The position numbers and the translations under genes were made by a program. The notes below the pieces were generated by a model. The model ran no database searches. It saw only the letters and a program-made list of their open reading frames with translations, and had not been told where the DNA came from. Below, piece by piece: positions 24,401 to 35,784 of a stretch of 64,000 nucleotides of DNA. This stretch comes from Primulina eburnea (taxonomy: Eukaryota > Streptophyta > Magnoliopsida > Lamiales > Gesneriaceae): positions 7,340,183 to 7,404,182 of the forward strand of contig NC_133117.1 in assembly GCF_022965805.1 (NCBI RefSeq), given 5' to 3'. The number at the start of each line of letters is the position of its first letter. Within the stretch, counting starts at the first letter, position 1.

Positions 24401-26695
24401 GAGAAGACTAGTTTCACGTGTCCCTATGGCACGTTTGCTTTTCGGAGAATGCCGTTTGAGCTATGCAATGCACCTGCCACTTTCTAGAGGTGCATGATGG
24501 CCATTTTTGCAGATATGGTAGAGGAAATAATGGAAGTATTCATGGACGATTTTTCGGTATTCGGTTCGTCGTTTGATCATTATTTACATAACATATCCCT
24601 TGTTTTGCAGAGATGCCAAGAAAAGAACTTAGTTCTTAACTGGGAGAAATGCCATTTTATGGTCCAAGAGGGCATTGTTCTTGGACATAAAGTGTCTTCT
24701 CAGGGATTAGAGGTAGATAGAGCCAAGGTGGTTACCATTGAAAAACTTCCTCCACCAAAGAGCATCAAGGGAATAAGGAGCTTCTTAGGACATGCGGGGT
24801 TTTATCGTAGATTTATTAAAGATTTTTATAAGATCACTAAACCCCTATGTAATTTACTTGAAAAAGAATCGACTTTTATATTTGATGATGATTGTTTGCA
24901 GGCATTTGAGAAGATCAAAATGGCATTGGTGACCGCACCGATCATGATAGTGCCGGACTGGAAGGAGCCATTTGAGCTAATGTGTGATGCAAGTGATTAT
25001 GCAGTGGGCGCTGTCTTAGGCCAAAGAAGGGACAAGATGTTTAGGGCGATTTACTACGCAAGCCGCACGATGGATGCTGCTCAGCAGAATTACACTACGA
25101 CCGAGAAGGAGATGCTTGCAGTAGTATTTGCCTTCGACAAATTAAGGCCTTATTTGATTGGCACAAAGGTAATCGTTTTCACTGACCATGCAGCTATTCG
25201 CTACCTTGTCGCCAAGAAAGATGCAAAACCACGCTTGATAAGGTGGATTTTGCTATTACAAGAATTTGACTTTGAGGTCAAGGATAAAAAAGGTAGTGAG
25301 AATCAGGTAGCTGATCATTTGTCGAGGCTTGAGCTAGAGGAGAAGAAAGAAGAGGGAGCTATACAGGAAATTTTTCCGGATGAGCAACTCTTTGAGGTAA
25401 ACACTGTAATTCCTTGGTTTGCTGATATTGCAAATTTTTTGTCCTGTGGTACCCTTCCTCCAGATTTGAGCTATCATCAGAAGAAGAAGTTTGTCCATGA
25501 TATCAAGTTTTATTATTGGGATGACCCATTTGTGTACAAGAGGTGTGCTGACCAAGTGATTAGGAGATGCGTGGAGGGTCTCGAAGCCCAAAAATTTTTG
25601 GAGAAGTGTCATTCTTCACCATATGGTGGACACTTTGGAGCGTCACGAACAGCAGCTAAGGTATTGCAATCTGGTTTCTATAGGCCTAGTTTGTTTAAAG
25701 ATAGTTATACCTTAGTAAAATCATGTGATAGATGCCAGAGGTTAGGAAACATCTCTAGGCGTCACGAATTACCACTGACAAATGTTTTGGAAGTGGAACT
25801 TTTTGACGTTTGGGGTATAGACTTCATGGGACCTTTTCCTCCTTCTTTTGGTAATTCTTACATTCTATTAGCTGTTGATTATGTGTCGAAATGGGTGGAA
25901 GCAATCGCCACCAATACTAATGACTCTCATGTTGTAGTGAAATTTGTGCATAAAAACATCTTCACCAGGTTTGGAACGCCGAGAGCCATCATAAGTGACG
26001 AAGGTACGCATTTTTGCCATAGAATTTTCAACTCACTTTTGGCTAAATACAATGTGAAGCACAAAGTGGCACTAGCATATCATCCTCAGTCGAATGGACA
26101 AGCTGAAGTATCCAATCAGGAAATTAAGCAAATACTAGAAAAGACTGTCAACACCAACCGGGGGGATTGGGCTATGAAGTTGGATGATGCGTTATGGGCT
26201 TATCGGACCGCATTTAAGACGCCTATTGGGATGTCTCCCTATAGGCTAGTATTTGGGAAAGCATACCACTTGCCACTAGAACTGGAGCACCGAGCATTTT
26301 AGGCAGTTAAAAAGTTGAACTTCGACCTGAAAGCTTCTGGCGATGTCAGAAAACTGCAGTTAAGTGAGATGGATGAATTCCGAAATGACGCTTATGAAAA
26401 TGCCAAGATCTACAAGGAGCAAACTAAGAAGTGGCATGACAAAATCATTGTCCGAAGGGAGCTCAAACCAGGACAACAAGTACTACTATTCAACTCTCGT
26501 CTGAAATTGTTTCCTGGTAAACTGAAATCACGTTGGTTAGGGCCATTTGTAGTGGAAACAGTATATCCTCATGTGGCTATCGAGTTGAAGTGCAGTGATA
26601 GACGAACTTTCAAGGTCAATGGACAGCGGGTTAAGGCATACTATGGAACTGAAGTGAGTAATATAGACAATCTTAGTCTGGGTGAACCCAATTGA
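21440..26695 (+). pseudogene. Athila-1 Gag-Pol, one frame with four in-frame stops
   Basis: The whole 5.26-kb frame from ATG 21440 to the final TGA is continuous, with no frameshift, broken only by TAA 22895-22897, TAG 23093-23095, TAG 24485-24487 and TAG 26300-26302. Gag (residues about 1-485) has the retrotransposon Gag fold and a TLRSGKELE end but no visible zinc knuckle. The protease site is CDLGASINLMP (Asp about 597). RT has CIDYRKLNNATRKDHF and active site FMDD (about 1035-1037). RNase H has [10 protein letters not shown]. Integrase has Asp 1461, Asp 1520 and Glu 1556 (35-residue spacing). No chromodomain follows. The stop in RT interrupts CNAPATF-stop-RCM, where Gln is usual. The stop after Gag could be mistaken for readthrough control, but the RT and integrase stops lie inside conserved motifs. 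Confidence 0.93.
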
Positions 26696-26914
26696 ACATG
26701 ACTGGTAGTCGGGCTGATGACATTAAACAAAGCACCACGTGGGAGGCAACCCACGATTAATTCTCGCATTTATTTTGTTTATTTTATTTAATAAATTTTA
26801 TTTTATTTTATCTTTTATTTCTTGCTTTTAATTATTTCCATTCGCGTATTAATTTGAATCGTTTTATTTTTGCAGGTTATCTAAAAAAAAAAAAAGAGGC
26901 AAGGGACAGCAGCA

Positions 26915-27215
26915 TGCGCGCCATCGTGCAACATCTCGCGTGGCAGCGCGCTGATTATCAGTGGGTCGGTACAACAGGGTGCGCGTGGTGGCGCCAACTC
27001 TTGCGCACCCGCGCGCACTCCATCAACCATAAAGCACAGAAGTCCGCGCGCCCCAGCGCGAGTTCTCGCGCGACAGCACGCAAATCATTAACGAAGGAAA
27101 CCCGAGGCGCGCGCGCGGCCGTGCCATATCTCGCACGATAGCGCGCTCTCAGTTATTTGGAGAAGCCAGAAGTCAGCGCGCGGCCGCGCCACTTCTCGCG
27201 CGACCGCGCGCGATG
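26915..27215 (+). repeat. Internal copy of the Athila-1 CG-rich array, upstream of the third ORF
   Basis: Units such as GCGCGCCATCG, CTTGCGCACCCGCGCGCACT and GCGCGGCCGCGCCACTTCTC repeat about five times. They match the U3 array of the same element (CTCGCGCACCCGCGCGCGCC at 20212-20235). TATA-like TTTAAAA (27231-27237) and TTTATACAA (27251-27259) follow at once, then a C/T-rich leader to the third ORF. ORFs across the array and leader are compositional artefacts. Confidence 0.8.
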
Positions 27216-27663
27216 CGTCCCTACCCCCCATTTAAAACCCTATCTCCCATTTTATACAAACACAACTTCTCCTCCCCTAAAAACAGCCGCCTCCCTCAAA
27301 TCTTCTCCACACAAACTCTCCTCTCAACTATTCCTCTCCTCCACAACTTCCATCCAACTCCTTCTCACACAAACAACCTTCACACAACTCATCTCCTACA
27401 ACCACCTGCAAGCCACAACCACCACCGCTCCTCCACTCAACAGCAGCCGCCGCTGTCTCCGCTCAAGCACGCCGCTGCCGTCACCGCCCCTCGACGCCGC
27501 CACTAGCTACCGCCGAGCGTCATCTCCGGTTAATTATCTATACTCAAGGGTACCGTTTCTTCTACATTATTATTATTTGGGATAATTTTCAGATTTCAAG
27601 CAATTGTTGGTGGGTTTGTGCTCTATATTTGTTAATTATTGGTGTGGACAAGAATTGAAAATT

Positions 27664-28820
27664 ATGCCGCCTAGAAAAAGATCAAAGGATGGGGCTTCCT
27701 CGTCTCGTTCCTACGATGCTCACAAATTTTGGAACGAGGAAGCCACTAAGGTGTATGAGAGCACTATGTCTCGATCTTTAATCAAGGAAAGAGGGATAGA
27801 TATGAGCGACCTTGAATGCGATATAATCGAGGAAGTTGTGCGAAGGGGATGGGTATATATAGCACAGTCTTCGCCAGACGCCGTGATATCCGTAGTCCGT
27901 GAATTTTATGCGAATTTGAGAATCAAACATGAGGAATACGGAGTTTTGGTGCGAGGGCAACTCGTCTATTTTGATTCGGCCACCATTAATGCAATCTACA
28001 ATCTGCCGGATTTTGAAAATGACGGGTACACTGAGTTGATCACTGGGGATGTGAACTACGATGAGATTATCAGGACCTTATGCATCGAGGGTGCAGAGTG
28101 GCGCTTGAATCAGGGCTCCCCAGTCACTCTGAAGAATCTGACTTACTCCGTGATCCACGCAGTTGGGCATCGTTTATTCTCTCACGGATCATGCCATCAT
28201 CACATCAGACGAATATTACAAAGGATAAGGTGGCGTTGATCTACGCCATAATGACTGAGAGAACCGTCGATCTTGGGAAGCTCATCCACAGTTTTATCAT
28301 GCGTGCTGGCACGGGACTCATGACCGTCAATCTCCCTTGTGCACATACTATTACTGCCATATGTCTTTATGCCGGTGTGCAATGGGGCTCCGAGGAACCA
28401 TTTTTGAAAGCTAATGCCCCAATAACAGTATCTGAAGCATACCGCCTGCGAGGAAGACGAGAGATGGAACAACAAGAGGCTAGGGCAGAATACAACCAAA
28501 GGGCCAGACAACGCCATCCACCACCATCGATCCCTCGATCCAGTTTGGGAGATCGCATGTTCCGACTGGAACATGATATGCAGGAGCAACGCAGAGAGCT
28601 AGCCGAACACCGACACACTACTGATGTTTTCATGTCTTTTATGATGGACTTTACATCGGTGATCGCCCAGCGTTTTCCACCTACTGGACCCGGGGATGTT
28701 TCTTTTCCACCACATCCAGTATGGCCACCACAGTACCCACCACCAGATCTATCACCGCCACAACCCATGGACGATGATGCTGAAGATACCGGGAACGATG
28801 ACTCGAGCCCCGAGTTCTGA
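27664..28820 (+). pseudogene. Athila-1 third ORF (plant transposon-type protein), frameshifted
   Basis: It begins MPPRKRSKDG at 27664. The first frame (to about 28150) contains RRGW and VISVVREFYANL, FDSATINAIYNLP and NYDEIIRTLC, the hallmarks of the domain found after pol in Athila elements. Similarity then moves to another frame (28080-28820: TKDKVALIYAIMTERTVDLG, then LEHDMQEQRRELAEHRH coiled-coil-like and a proline-rich acidic tail ending SSPEF). A frameshift therefore lies near 28150-28200. Its function is not established; it has been discussed as envelope-like. Athila-2 carries the matching ORF at 52501-53586. Confidence 0.82.
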
Positions 28821-28886
28821 CATTAGGGAGCGAGGTATGTGTTGTCAGGTTCTTTATTGTTATACATTGAGGACAATGCATACTTT

Positions 28887-28901
28887 AAGTTTGGGGGAGG
28901 G
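28887..28901 (+). promoter_or_regulatory. Upstream second polypurine tract in Athila-1
   Basis: AAGTTTGGGGGAGGG lies 67 bp after the third ORF stop and 1.6 kb before the 3' LTR. It is preceded by TTGAGGACAATGCATACTTT. It resembles the true 3' tract (30469-30482). A comparable second tract exists in Athila-2. Confidence 0.6.
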
Positions 28902-30468
28902 TGAATTTTTCCTGCATTTTTTAGTTTTATTGCTCAGTAGTCTAATTCTGTTTTTTTAGTGTTTATTTACTTTTTTCATTCTATATTTTTTAGGAAAAAT
29001 CATGGATAAGAAAAATGTGTGGCCGATGATGAAAATTGAATTGTGGTCCTGAAGTTTATATGTGTTCATGATAACTGAGAAGTCACAAATATTTTGCACT
29101 GTCGTGTTTATTGATACTATTGTTGCTCAGAGACAAGTTGTATGCCTGTGATGCTAAATAGACGACATATATCTGATTCTTGGTAATTCTTGCATGACAT
29201 TGATTGACACTTTCACAAACATAGAAATGATCTAGGCAGTTTTTCACAATATCCTTGGGCCTGTGTTCTTTGTTTACTGTCAATTGTAGCCCTTTGAGCT
29301 TCAAGTTAATTGAGATGCTTACTTTTTCTTCGTGCACCTATTTCATATATCATTTTGATTGAAAATTGCATGTGACTGGTTTGTATGAGATGATTAATGG
29401 ATTGACGGTAATCTAGAACTTGTTTGAGCACTTTTCGAGGCGAAATACGGATAATATGTGACATAAGAAATATTTAGGCGATCTTTGAAACCGTTGAGCC
29501 TTCGAGCCTACCAAATGAACATTAAATATCTCTAGTGTGCCATTTTGAGCCTATAAAAAAAAATCAAGTGGTGTGTGTCAATGACATACAATTAGCCCCC
29601 ACTTGTATTTATTCTATATCCCACAGCAACTACCAAATGAAGCTTATACACTTATTTTCCTACTTGCTTTTGAGAGAAATAAATGCATTGGTGTTGTAAT
29701 GATTCAAATGCTCCTTGAAAAGAAAAAGAAAAAGTTAGAGTGTGCGAAAAGGAGTTGGCAAAGAAAAGAGGAGGGAAAACAATGAAAAGAATCACACAAA
29801 AGTGGTGAAAAGAAAAAAAAATTGGAAAACGGAGGATATGAGTGGGAAGAAAACAATAAAGAGATGGTGAATGAAATGCTAGCAAAATTGACGAAGATTC
29901 GATTATTTCTCTCAAATTTTGAATTCCATACCTTTTATTGTAGCCATGAGCCGTGGCCTAACGTTACAAGCTTACAAGACCTATTAACCTTGTCACATTT
30001 ATCCAATATACTAGTGGAGAAACGTTGTTCAAGTCAAGCCTATGATACCTGAAAAACATAGTCATCAAGTATAGACTTTAATCACTTGCTTGCAAGCATC
30101 TCATTATGTGATTTCATCTTTGGTATACTTTTGTTGAATATTCATTGAGCCAATTAAACACCAATAAAGTCCTATGTGATATGTGAATGCGAATTTATAT
30201 TTTGATGAAGTGTGAGTTGAACTAAACTGAGGATTTCTTGATTCTATAAGGCGAATGGGCATTACAACTCTATTTGAGCACTCGATGTGGTAAACGAACA
30301 TTGACGTATCACACACACACGTGACTCTTGGGAAATCATGAATTACATTAAAATAGAAAAGTCTGAGGCCAATATCATTTTTTGCGTTTCCATGACTGTT
30401 TAGAGTTACACTACTTGTTAATTGACTTCTTGCTTTTATTTTATTTTGCTCGGGACTAGCAAAAGTTC
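28902..30468 (+). other. Athila-1 region between third ORF and 3' polypurine tract; no gene
   Basis: Mixed AT-rich and A/G-rich sequence, including an A-rich segment near 29715-29830. No conserved protein is recognised; small ORFs are unsupported. Long noncoding 3' regions are normal for Athila elements. Confidence 0.6.
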
Positions 30469-30482
30469 AAGTTTGGGGGGTT
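30469..30482 (+). promoter_or_regulatory. 3' polypurine tract of Athila-1
   Basis: AAGTTTGGGGGGTT immediately precedes the 3' LTR start TGATAAG. It primes plus-strand DNA synthesis. Confidence 0.9.
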
Positions 30483-31875
30483 TGATAAGTGCAATATTTG
30501 CACTTATTTTATATTAAATTCCACTTTTGAATTATGCTTGTTTCGAACAGAATTATGCGTTTTGGTTTGTTTTGATTGTCTTTTCAGGAATGGAGAAAAT
30601 AGCGACACGAAGTCAAGTGGACCAAGAAAACGACATACTACGCAACCGAGAGTACACCAACGGACAGTGGTGCGTGCGCGATCGTGCCATTGTATGAAAC
30701 CAAGCTGATCGACAGAAGTGCGCGCGCGGTCGCGCTATATCACGCGTAGCCGCGCGCGCAAAGATGAGTCACCCGAGCAGAACATCGCGCGCCATCGCGC
30801 CAACTCTCGCGCACCCGCACGCACCCATACAAGCGAATGACCAGACGCCTACCGCCATCGCGCCAGTTCTCGCGCTACCGCGCTCACACATGCACGGCCA
30901 GACACAGCAGCTCGCGCGCCACCACGCGCGCGCCGCGTCTCAGAATAATATATAAGGTGCGAGTAGGTCAATTTGAGACGACACGCCGTTTAGGACAAAA
31001 ATACAGAGGGAAGACTCGGAGGGAAGGCGAGACGGAGGCAAGACACGCGAAGATCGATTACAAAGACGAAGAGCGACGAATCTGGGGACAGAGACGACAC
31101 TTCGGATTTGTTATCTGTATTTTGCATTTCTATTTTCTCATATGTCAATGTCTAAAACTTTGAATATGCGTCGTTTTTATTTCGATTTCGTGATGAACTA
31201 ATCTCCCATTCTAGAGAATGATGTAGCTTAGTGGACACGATGATTTGACGTGGTTATTTTACAAGATTGAATTCCATTTCATGTTTACTTGTGTTTCTCT
31301 GTGTTTATTGCACTGCAATTTATTGGTCATAAATTGTTTGTTGTTTGATTAATTCTACAACTTGGGAGAGGGACTATGATTACAGATCATTAGAACACAT
31401 CGTTAAATGTTTATATCGTTCGGAAGGCGTATAACTTTAGCGAGACTTAGTAAGAACATTGTTTGCAATTATCTATGAAACTTAGATTCTAATTAGGAAT
31501 AATTGAATCGAAGTTGATAGATACAGTTATTCGTCACTTGGGAAAGGGGGAATAACATAACCTAAGTGTTCTTGGCCATTAAATAATTGGAATTCAGGAA
31601 TAAAAATTCAACTGTGAATATTTATCGTGGAAACTTTGTGAAATCTTTTCTCTCATTATTATCTCTCAATTCGGTGATTTAATTAATTCATTGTTTCAAT
31701 TAGTTCGTTCAAACAAACCAACCTTTTATTTGATTTTTCTAAATAAAGTTGAGACTATTTTAATTACGAGCACTGATATACATTTTTATACACACTCCTC
31801 GTGGGATCGATATCTGTACTCTAACCAGTACTAAAACTTGACACCGTACACTTGCGGTAGTGAAAACACGCAACA
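30483..31875 (+). repeat. 3' LTR of Athila-1
   Basis: The LTR is 1393 bp with the same ends as the 5' LTR. It is 15 bp shorter, partly from a deletion near 31645-31655 (loss of the ATTTCTCTAGATA segment). Substitutions cluster at CpG sites of the array. Confidence 0.93.
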
Positions 31876-31880
31876 GTCAC

Positions 31881-33309
31881 AAAAAAGTAAAACCATATTA
31901 ATTTGAGGATTAACGTAAAAGAATTAATATATGAGACAATTTTGATATGATTAACATGATGCATGTACCAATAAACGCAGACAACAAGAGTCTCGAGTTC
32001 AATCCGATATGAGGGAACCAATGAGGACAAATATAGACAAAAAAAAAACAGGAAAAGACAAAACCAGATCACTTAAACTCCAACAAAATCTGAAGCCACC
32101 CAACTTCTTGTTTCAATAAGCGAAATCAACATAAAAGCAAGAACATATTGAATTTGTGCCACTTGGAAATGATATAAGAATCTTGAAAAAAAGACAACAC
32201 GTACAATCCAGAATCATACTCCCGTATATGATTTCTGGGCTTCAAATTTATTGATAAAACCAACAACCCACCAAATAAAAACGAAAGAAGAATACCTATT
32301 GACTAAAAAACGAAAGAAGACTACCTATTGACTAACAAACGAAAGAAGACCACACAGATGCATATAAGTTAGAAAAACAGAAAAATTCGACGGAGACAAT
32401 GACTAACAAACACCGTCATGTCCAGTCCTCAACACACAGTGCATATAAGTTAGAAAAATCGAAAATTAGACAATGCCTAACAAGAAGGGGACAACAAATA
32501 TTTTAGACAATGCCGAACATTAAGAACCCAGAGACGGACAACCAAGGCCTTAGAAAAAAACACGCACCTCCAAAGAAATGGTGTGTATCTCAACCACCAA
32601 CCTCATCAGAAACTACTGAGTCATACAGAAAGGGACTTCTCAACTAGTAGCTCTTGATAATACAAGACAATAGACTACTGAGTCTTTGAACACAACAATA
32701 CATCAATTACAGTATCGAAAGACCTACCAATCGCTTGCATTAATTCTGTCAACACGTGAGCCGCATAGAAAACATGCAACCCACTATTCAGGGGAAAAAA
32801 AAGAACACCGAAGAATAACAAACCATTTTCCGTCAAGCCAGTAAATCTGCAAGATTCTTGAAAATTTGTAGCATATTTTCGACTAAGATCATAATACCTC
32901 AAACTTCTGGAAAAAGAAAAATGGAAGGGAAATTATTTTACTCCATCTAATGGTCCATTAGAATACACTTGACATATAAAGTCTTAACACCATGTATTTC
33001 AAACTTCTGATAAGGTTGGTGGTGGCCATTTTCAATAAATACTCAACAGAGGTACGACAACAAGAAATTAACCAATTATCGTTCCAATCAATACCATACC
33101 TCGGGAAACTGGTGCCGGACTAACTCAGTGCTTTGAACGGTGGTGGTGGTGGTGTTTTGCTTCCCTCTCGGTGAGTGGAACGGCGGTGGTGTTGGTGGTT
33201 CGATGCCAACGGCGATGAGTGGAACGGCGTGGTGTTAGGGTTAATTTTGAAAGAAAATGTGGATGGATATAATGAGCTCGTCTGTGAAGGATATATGATA
33301 TAAATATCG
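31881..33309. other. Interior of CACTA-2, right of Athila-1; no gene seen
   Basis: Contains short tandem units (AACGAAAGAAGA with ACCTATTGACTAA near 32280-32350) and GGTGGTGGTGGTG (about 33141-33153). No transposase or captured gene is recognised. Confidence 0.5.
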
Positions 33310-33745
33310 AATCAGCGACGGTTTCTTAAAAGCCGTCGCTAATAGCGACGGTTTTTGAAAATCCGTCGCTCATAGCTACGGTTTTTTGTAACACCGTCGC
33401 TGATTAAATCGGCGATGGTTTAAAACCAACCGTGACGGGAAATGTGATTACATGCAAAAATTGATGTGTGAGGGCAGTGTCTCTCGCGCATATGCGCGAC
33501 ACCGATGCGCGCATATGCGCGAGGTAGGCAGAGGACCTCGCGCATATGCGCGCTCTGTCGCGCTCATATGCGCGAGGAGGCCAGTAGCTACGATGCGAGA
33601 ACAGAGGCACTCGCGCATATGCGCTGAAGTGAGCGCGCATATGCGCGAAAAAACCTTCGCTATTAGCGACGACGTTTTGAAAAACTGTCGCTGATTAAAT
33701 CAACGACGGTTTTTTAGCGACAAAACGTCGCTAAATGTTCAGTAT
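33310..33745. repeat. GCGACGG hairpins flanking a TCGCGCATATGCGCGA palindrome array
   Basis: At 33313-33430 and 33660-33740 there are hairpins built from AGCGACGGTTTT and its complement, as in CACTA-1. Between them six copies of a perfect or near-perfect palindrome TCGCGCATATGCGCGA lie as three pairs (starting near 33484/33507, 33537/33558 and 33611/33634), with 21-23 bp between pair members. ORFs over the array are artefacts. Confidence 0.85.
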
Positions 33746-34033
33746 AGTTTAGTTTCCTTTGTTAATCTGCGCGGTTCATCTTATTACTTCAGCACGAACT
33801 TATTTTTCTTATTTTTTTACTTCGTCAACATTGATATGCTGAAGTAAAATATAATAAAAAAAAATATTGAAGCCCGTGTTTTTAAACATCCGAAGTAAAA
33901 TATATTATTTTACTTCGCTTGTGTTATTACTGAAGTTATTGGTAATGTATTACTTCATAATTTGTTATTGCCGAAGTAAAGCTGCCGAAATAAAATCCGA
34001 TTTTTCTACTAGTGTAGCTATGAGCTCCGGGAA

Positions 34034-34039
34034 TTTATT
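34034..34039 (-). terminator. Polyadenylation signal of the P450 gene
   Basis: AATAAA on the minus strand lies about 58 nt after the stop codon and about 20 nt before the CACTA-2 junction (34014). Cleavage would fall at or just inside the transposon end. Confidence 0.6.
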
Positions 34040-34096
34040 CACTCTTCAGAATTTCAGTACATAATATCATATATATATTTTTAACTTTATCAAGTT

Positions 34097-35730
34097 TCAA
34101 GCACAAATATATTTTCTCGGTACTAGGCAAAGTGGAGTTTTCTTATGCATAGTAATCCCAGGCAAGACTTCAGTATCTATTCCATCTTTCTTTAATCCAT
34201 GAGGCAACTCCCAGTCAAAAGAGTAAACAAGATTGGAGAGTGCAAGCTCCGTATTTGCAAGCCCCATCGATATCCCGGGACAACCCCTTCTTCCCGAGCC
34301 GAAAGGTAGGAGCTCAAAGTCTTGCCCGATCACATCGACAGAACTATTCAAGAATCTCTCTGGAGAGAATTCATCTGGATTTTCCCAATATTCTGGATCT
34401 CTTGCAATAGCCCATGAATTGATATGGACCAAAGTTTTAGGTGGGATGGTGTATCCTCCTACAATGCGTTCTTCCATACATTCTCTAGGTACTAGAAGTG
34501 GAGCTGGTGGGTACAATCTTAAGGTCTCCTTTACGACTGCTTTAAGATAGGGAAGCCTGGGCACATCATCTTCGTTTACAAAACCCTTTTTCCCAATGGT
34601 TTCTCTAATTTCAGCTTGCAGTTTCTTCATCGTATGCGGAGTTTGCATGAGGGCAGTCATAGCCCAGATAATTAACATTGCACTTGTGTCGGTTCCAGCG
34701 ACAAATATATCCTAAAAACAGCGTACAATAAAGAAATCAATCTTGTTAATATTTTTCGTCTCAGCTGTTAAATTCAATGAAAAACATCATAGAACCCATG
34801 TCGAAGGAGTTGTTATGAGAATGAAAAGAGATAACTTACATAGAGCACAGCCTTGATACGATCCCATGTCAAATCAATAGAGCACAAGTTCTGTTCCTTA
34901 AGCTGGAGTAAAATGTCAAGAATATTATCGGTATTCTTCGTCTTATCCCTGTAATTTGGATCCAGATGCTCATCAATCAGTCCTTGGCAGAACTCATCCA
35001 TGTCTTTGAAAGTCTTATCCAGCCTGGATAACATCCCAGTTAACTTGTCCACCCAACTGAACCAAGGTAAATAATCGGAAACAAAGAAACCTGCTTGCAG
35101 CGACTGTGCCTGAATCAGAAGATGGTCGAATTTTCGTTTGTTCGATTCCTCTTCACCTGATTGCTTGCCAAAGGCAATCCTACGGATCAACGTTACAGTC
35201 AATTCAAGGACGATCGTACTCAGATTGACACCATCTTCTTGACCAGATGAGTTGGAATTTGCTATGTTTTTTATCATACGAAATACTTCGTCTTCTCGAA
35301 TCGGCCGGAATGATTGGACCTGTTTGTTGCTAAACAAATGAAGCACACAAATCTTTCTTAACTCCTTCCAAGAATCACTGTAAGGGGAGAAACCTATATC
35401 CAATCCACCGTAGGTTAATTTCTGCGTGCCAAGAGAAGGCGGCCTGCTGCAGAAGGCGAGATCGTGCGTTTTTAGAACTTCTTTCGCCATTTTCGCTGAA
35501 GAAACTACGACAACTTGAACTTTACCCAGCTTCATGGACATGAGAGGACCATATGTTTTGGCGAGTTTGAATAGATAGAGGTGAGTATTGACGCCGTCGA
35601 ATTGGTGAAGGTTTCCAATGATGAACAGTCCCGGAGGAGACGGCGGAAGATTGGATTTCGCTGCATTTTTCGGGGTTTTGAAGAGGAAGAAGATGACAAC
35701 AGGCAAAATCAAGGCCAGAAGGAGAATCAT
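34097..35730 (-). CDS. Cytochrome P450 monooxygenase, CYP71 clan (CYP83-like), two exons
   Basis: Exon 1 is 34840-35730 (297 codons) and exon 2 is 34097-34711 (204 codons plus stop), giving 501 residues, the normal plant P450 length. The 128-bp intron (34712-34839) has GTAAGT and TTTTAG borders and phase 0, at the classic CYP71-clan position just before the I-helix. Visible motifs: membrane anchor (residues 2-17), proline hinge LPPSPPG (28-34), oxygen-binding AGTDTS (302-307), ETLR (359-362), PERF (414-417) and heme loop PFGSGRRGCPG with Cys 441. It should be an ER-bound, NADPH-dependent monooxygenase of specialised metabolism; the substrate cannot be told. Resemblance to CYP83/CYP71 is from overall sequence. 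All key residues are intact. Confidence 0.95.
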
Positions 35731-35770
35731 TTTTTATGTTTCGTGATTTCCATATTCTTCGAGTGCTCAT

Positions 35771-35780
35771 ATATTTATAC
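35771..35780 (-). promoter_or_regulatory. TATA box of the P450 gene
   Basis: The minus strand reads GTATAAATAT about 41-50 bp upstream of the start codon, which predicts a very short 5' leader. Confidence 0.6.
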
Positions 35781-35784
35781 ATAA

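Larger units (their letters stand above)
19888..31875 (+). mobile_element. Athila-1, complete but inactivated Ty3 retrotransposon
   Basis: It is an 11,988-bp element with 5' LTR (19888-21295), tRNA-Asp primer site, Gag-Pol frame, internal CG-rich array, third ORF, two polypurine tracts and 3' LTR (30483-31875). The 5-bp duplication GTCAC sits at 19883-19887 and 31876-31880. The two LTRs differ at dozens of positions, most densely in the CG-rich array, so it is clearly older than Tekay-A. Four in-frame stops and a frameshift inactivate it. It lies inside CACTA-2. Confidence 0.95.
18668..34014. mobile_element. CACTA transposon (CACTA-2) carrying a nested Athila, duplication TAG
   Basis: The left end is AACTAGTAGAAAATTCG (first base mutated from C). 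The right end, read on the minus strand, is CACTAGTAGAAAAATCGG. TAG flanks both sides (18665-18667 and 34015-34017). Both ends carry many copies of TTACTTCG and CGAAGTAA (18690-19390 and 33780-33995), the subterminal repeats expected for transposase binding. After removing Athila-1 and one duplication copy about 3.35 kb remain, without a recognisable transposase, so it is non-autonomous. The right part also contains TAGCGACGG hairpins otherwise seen in CACTA-1. Confidence 0.88.
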
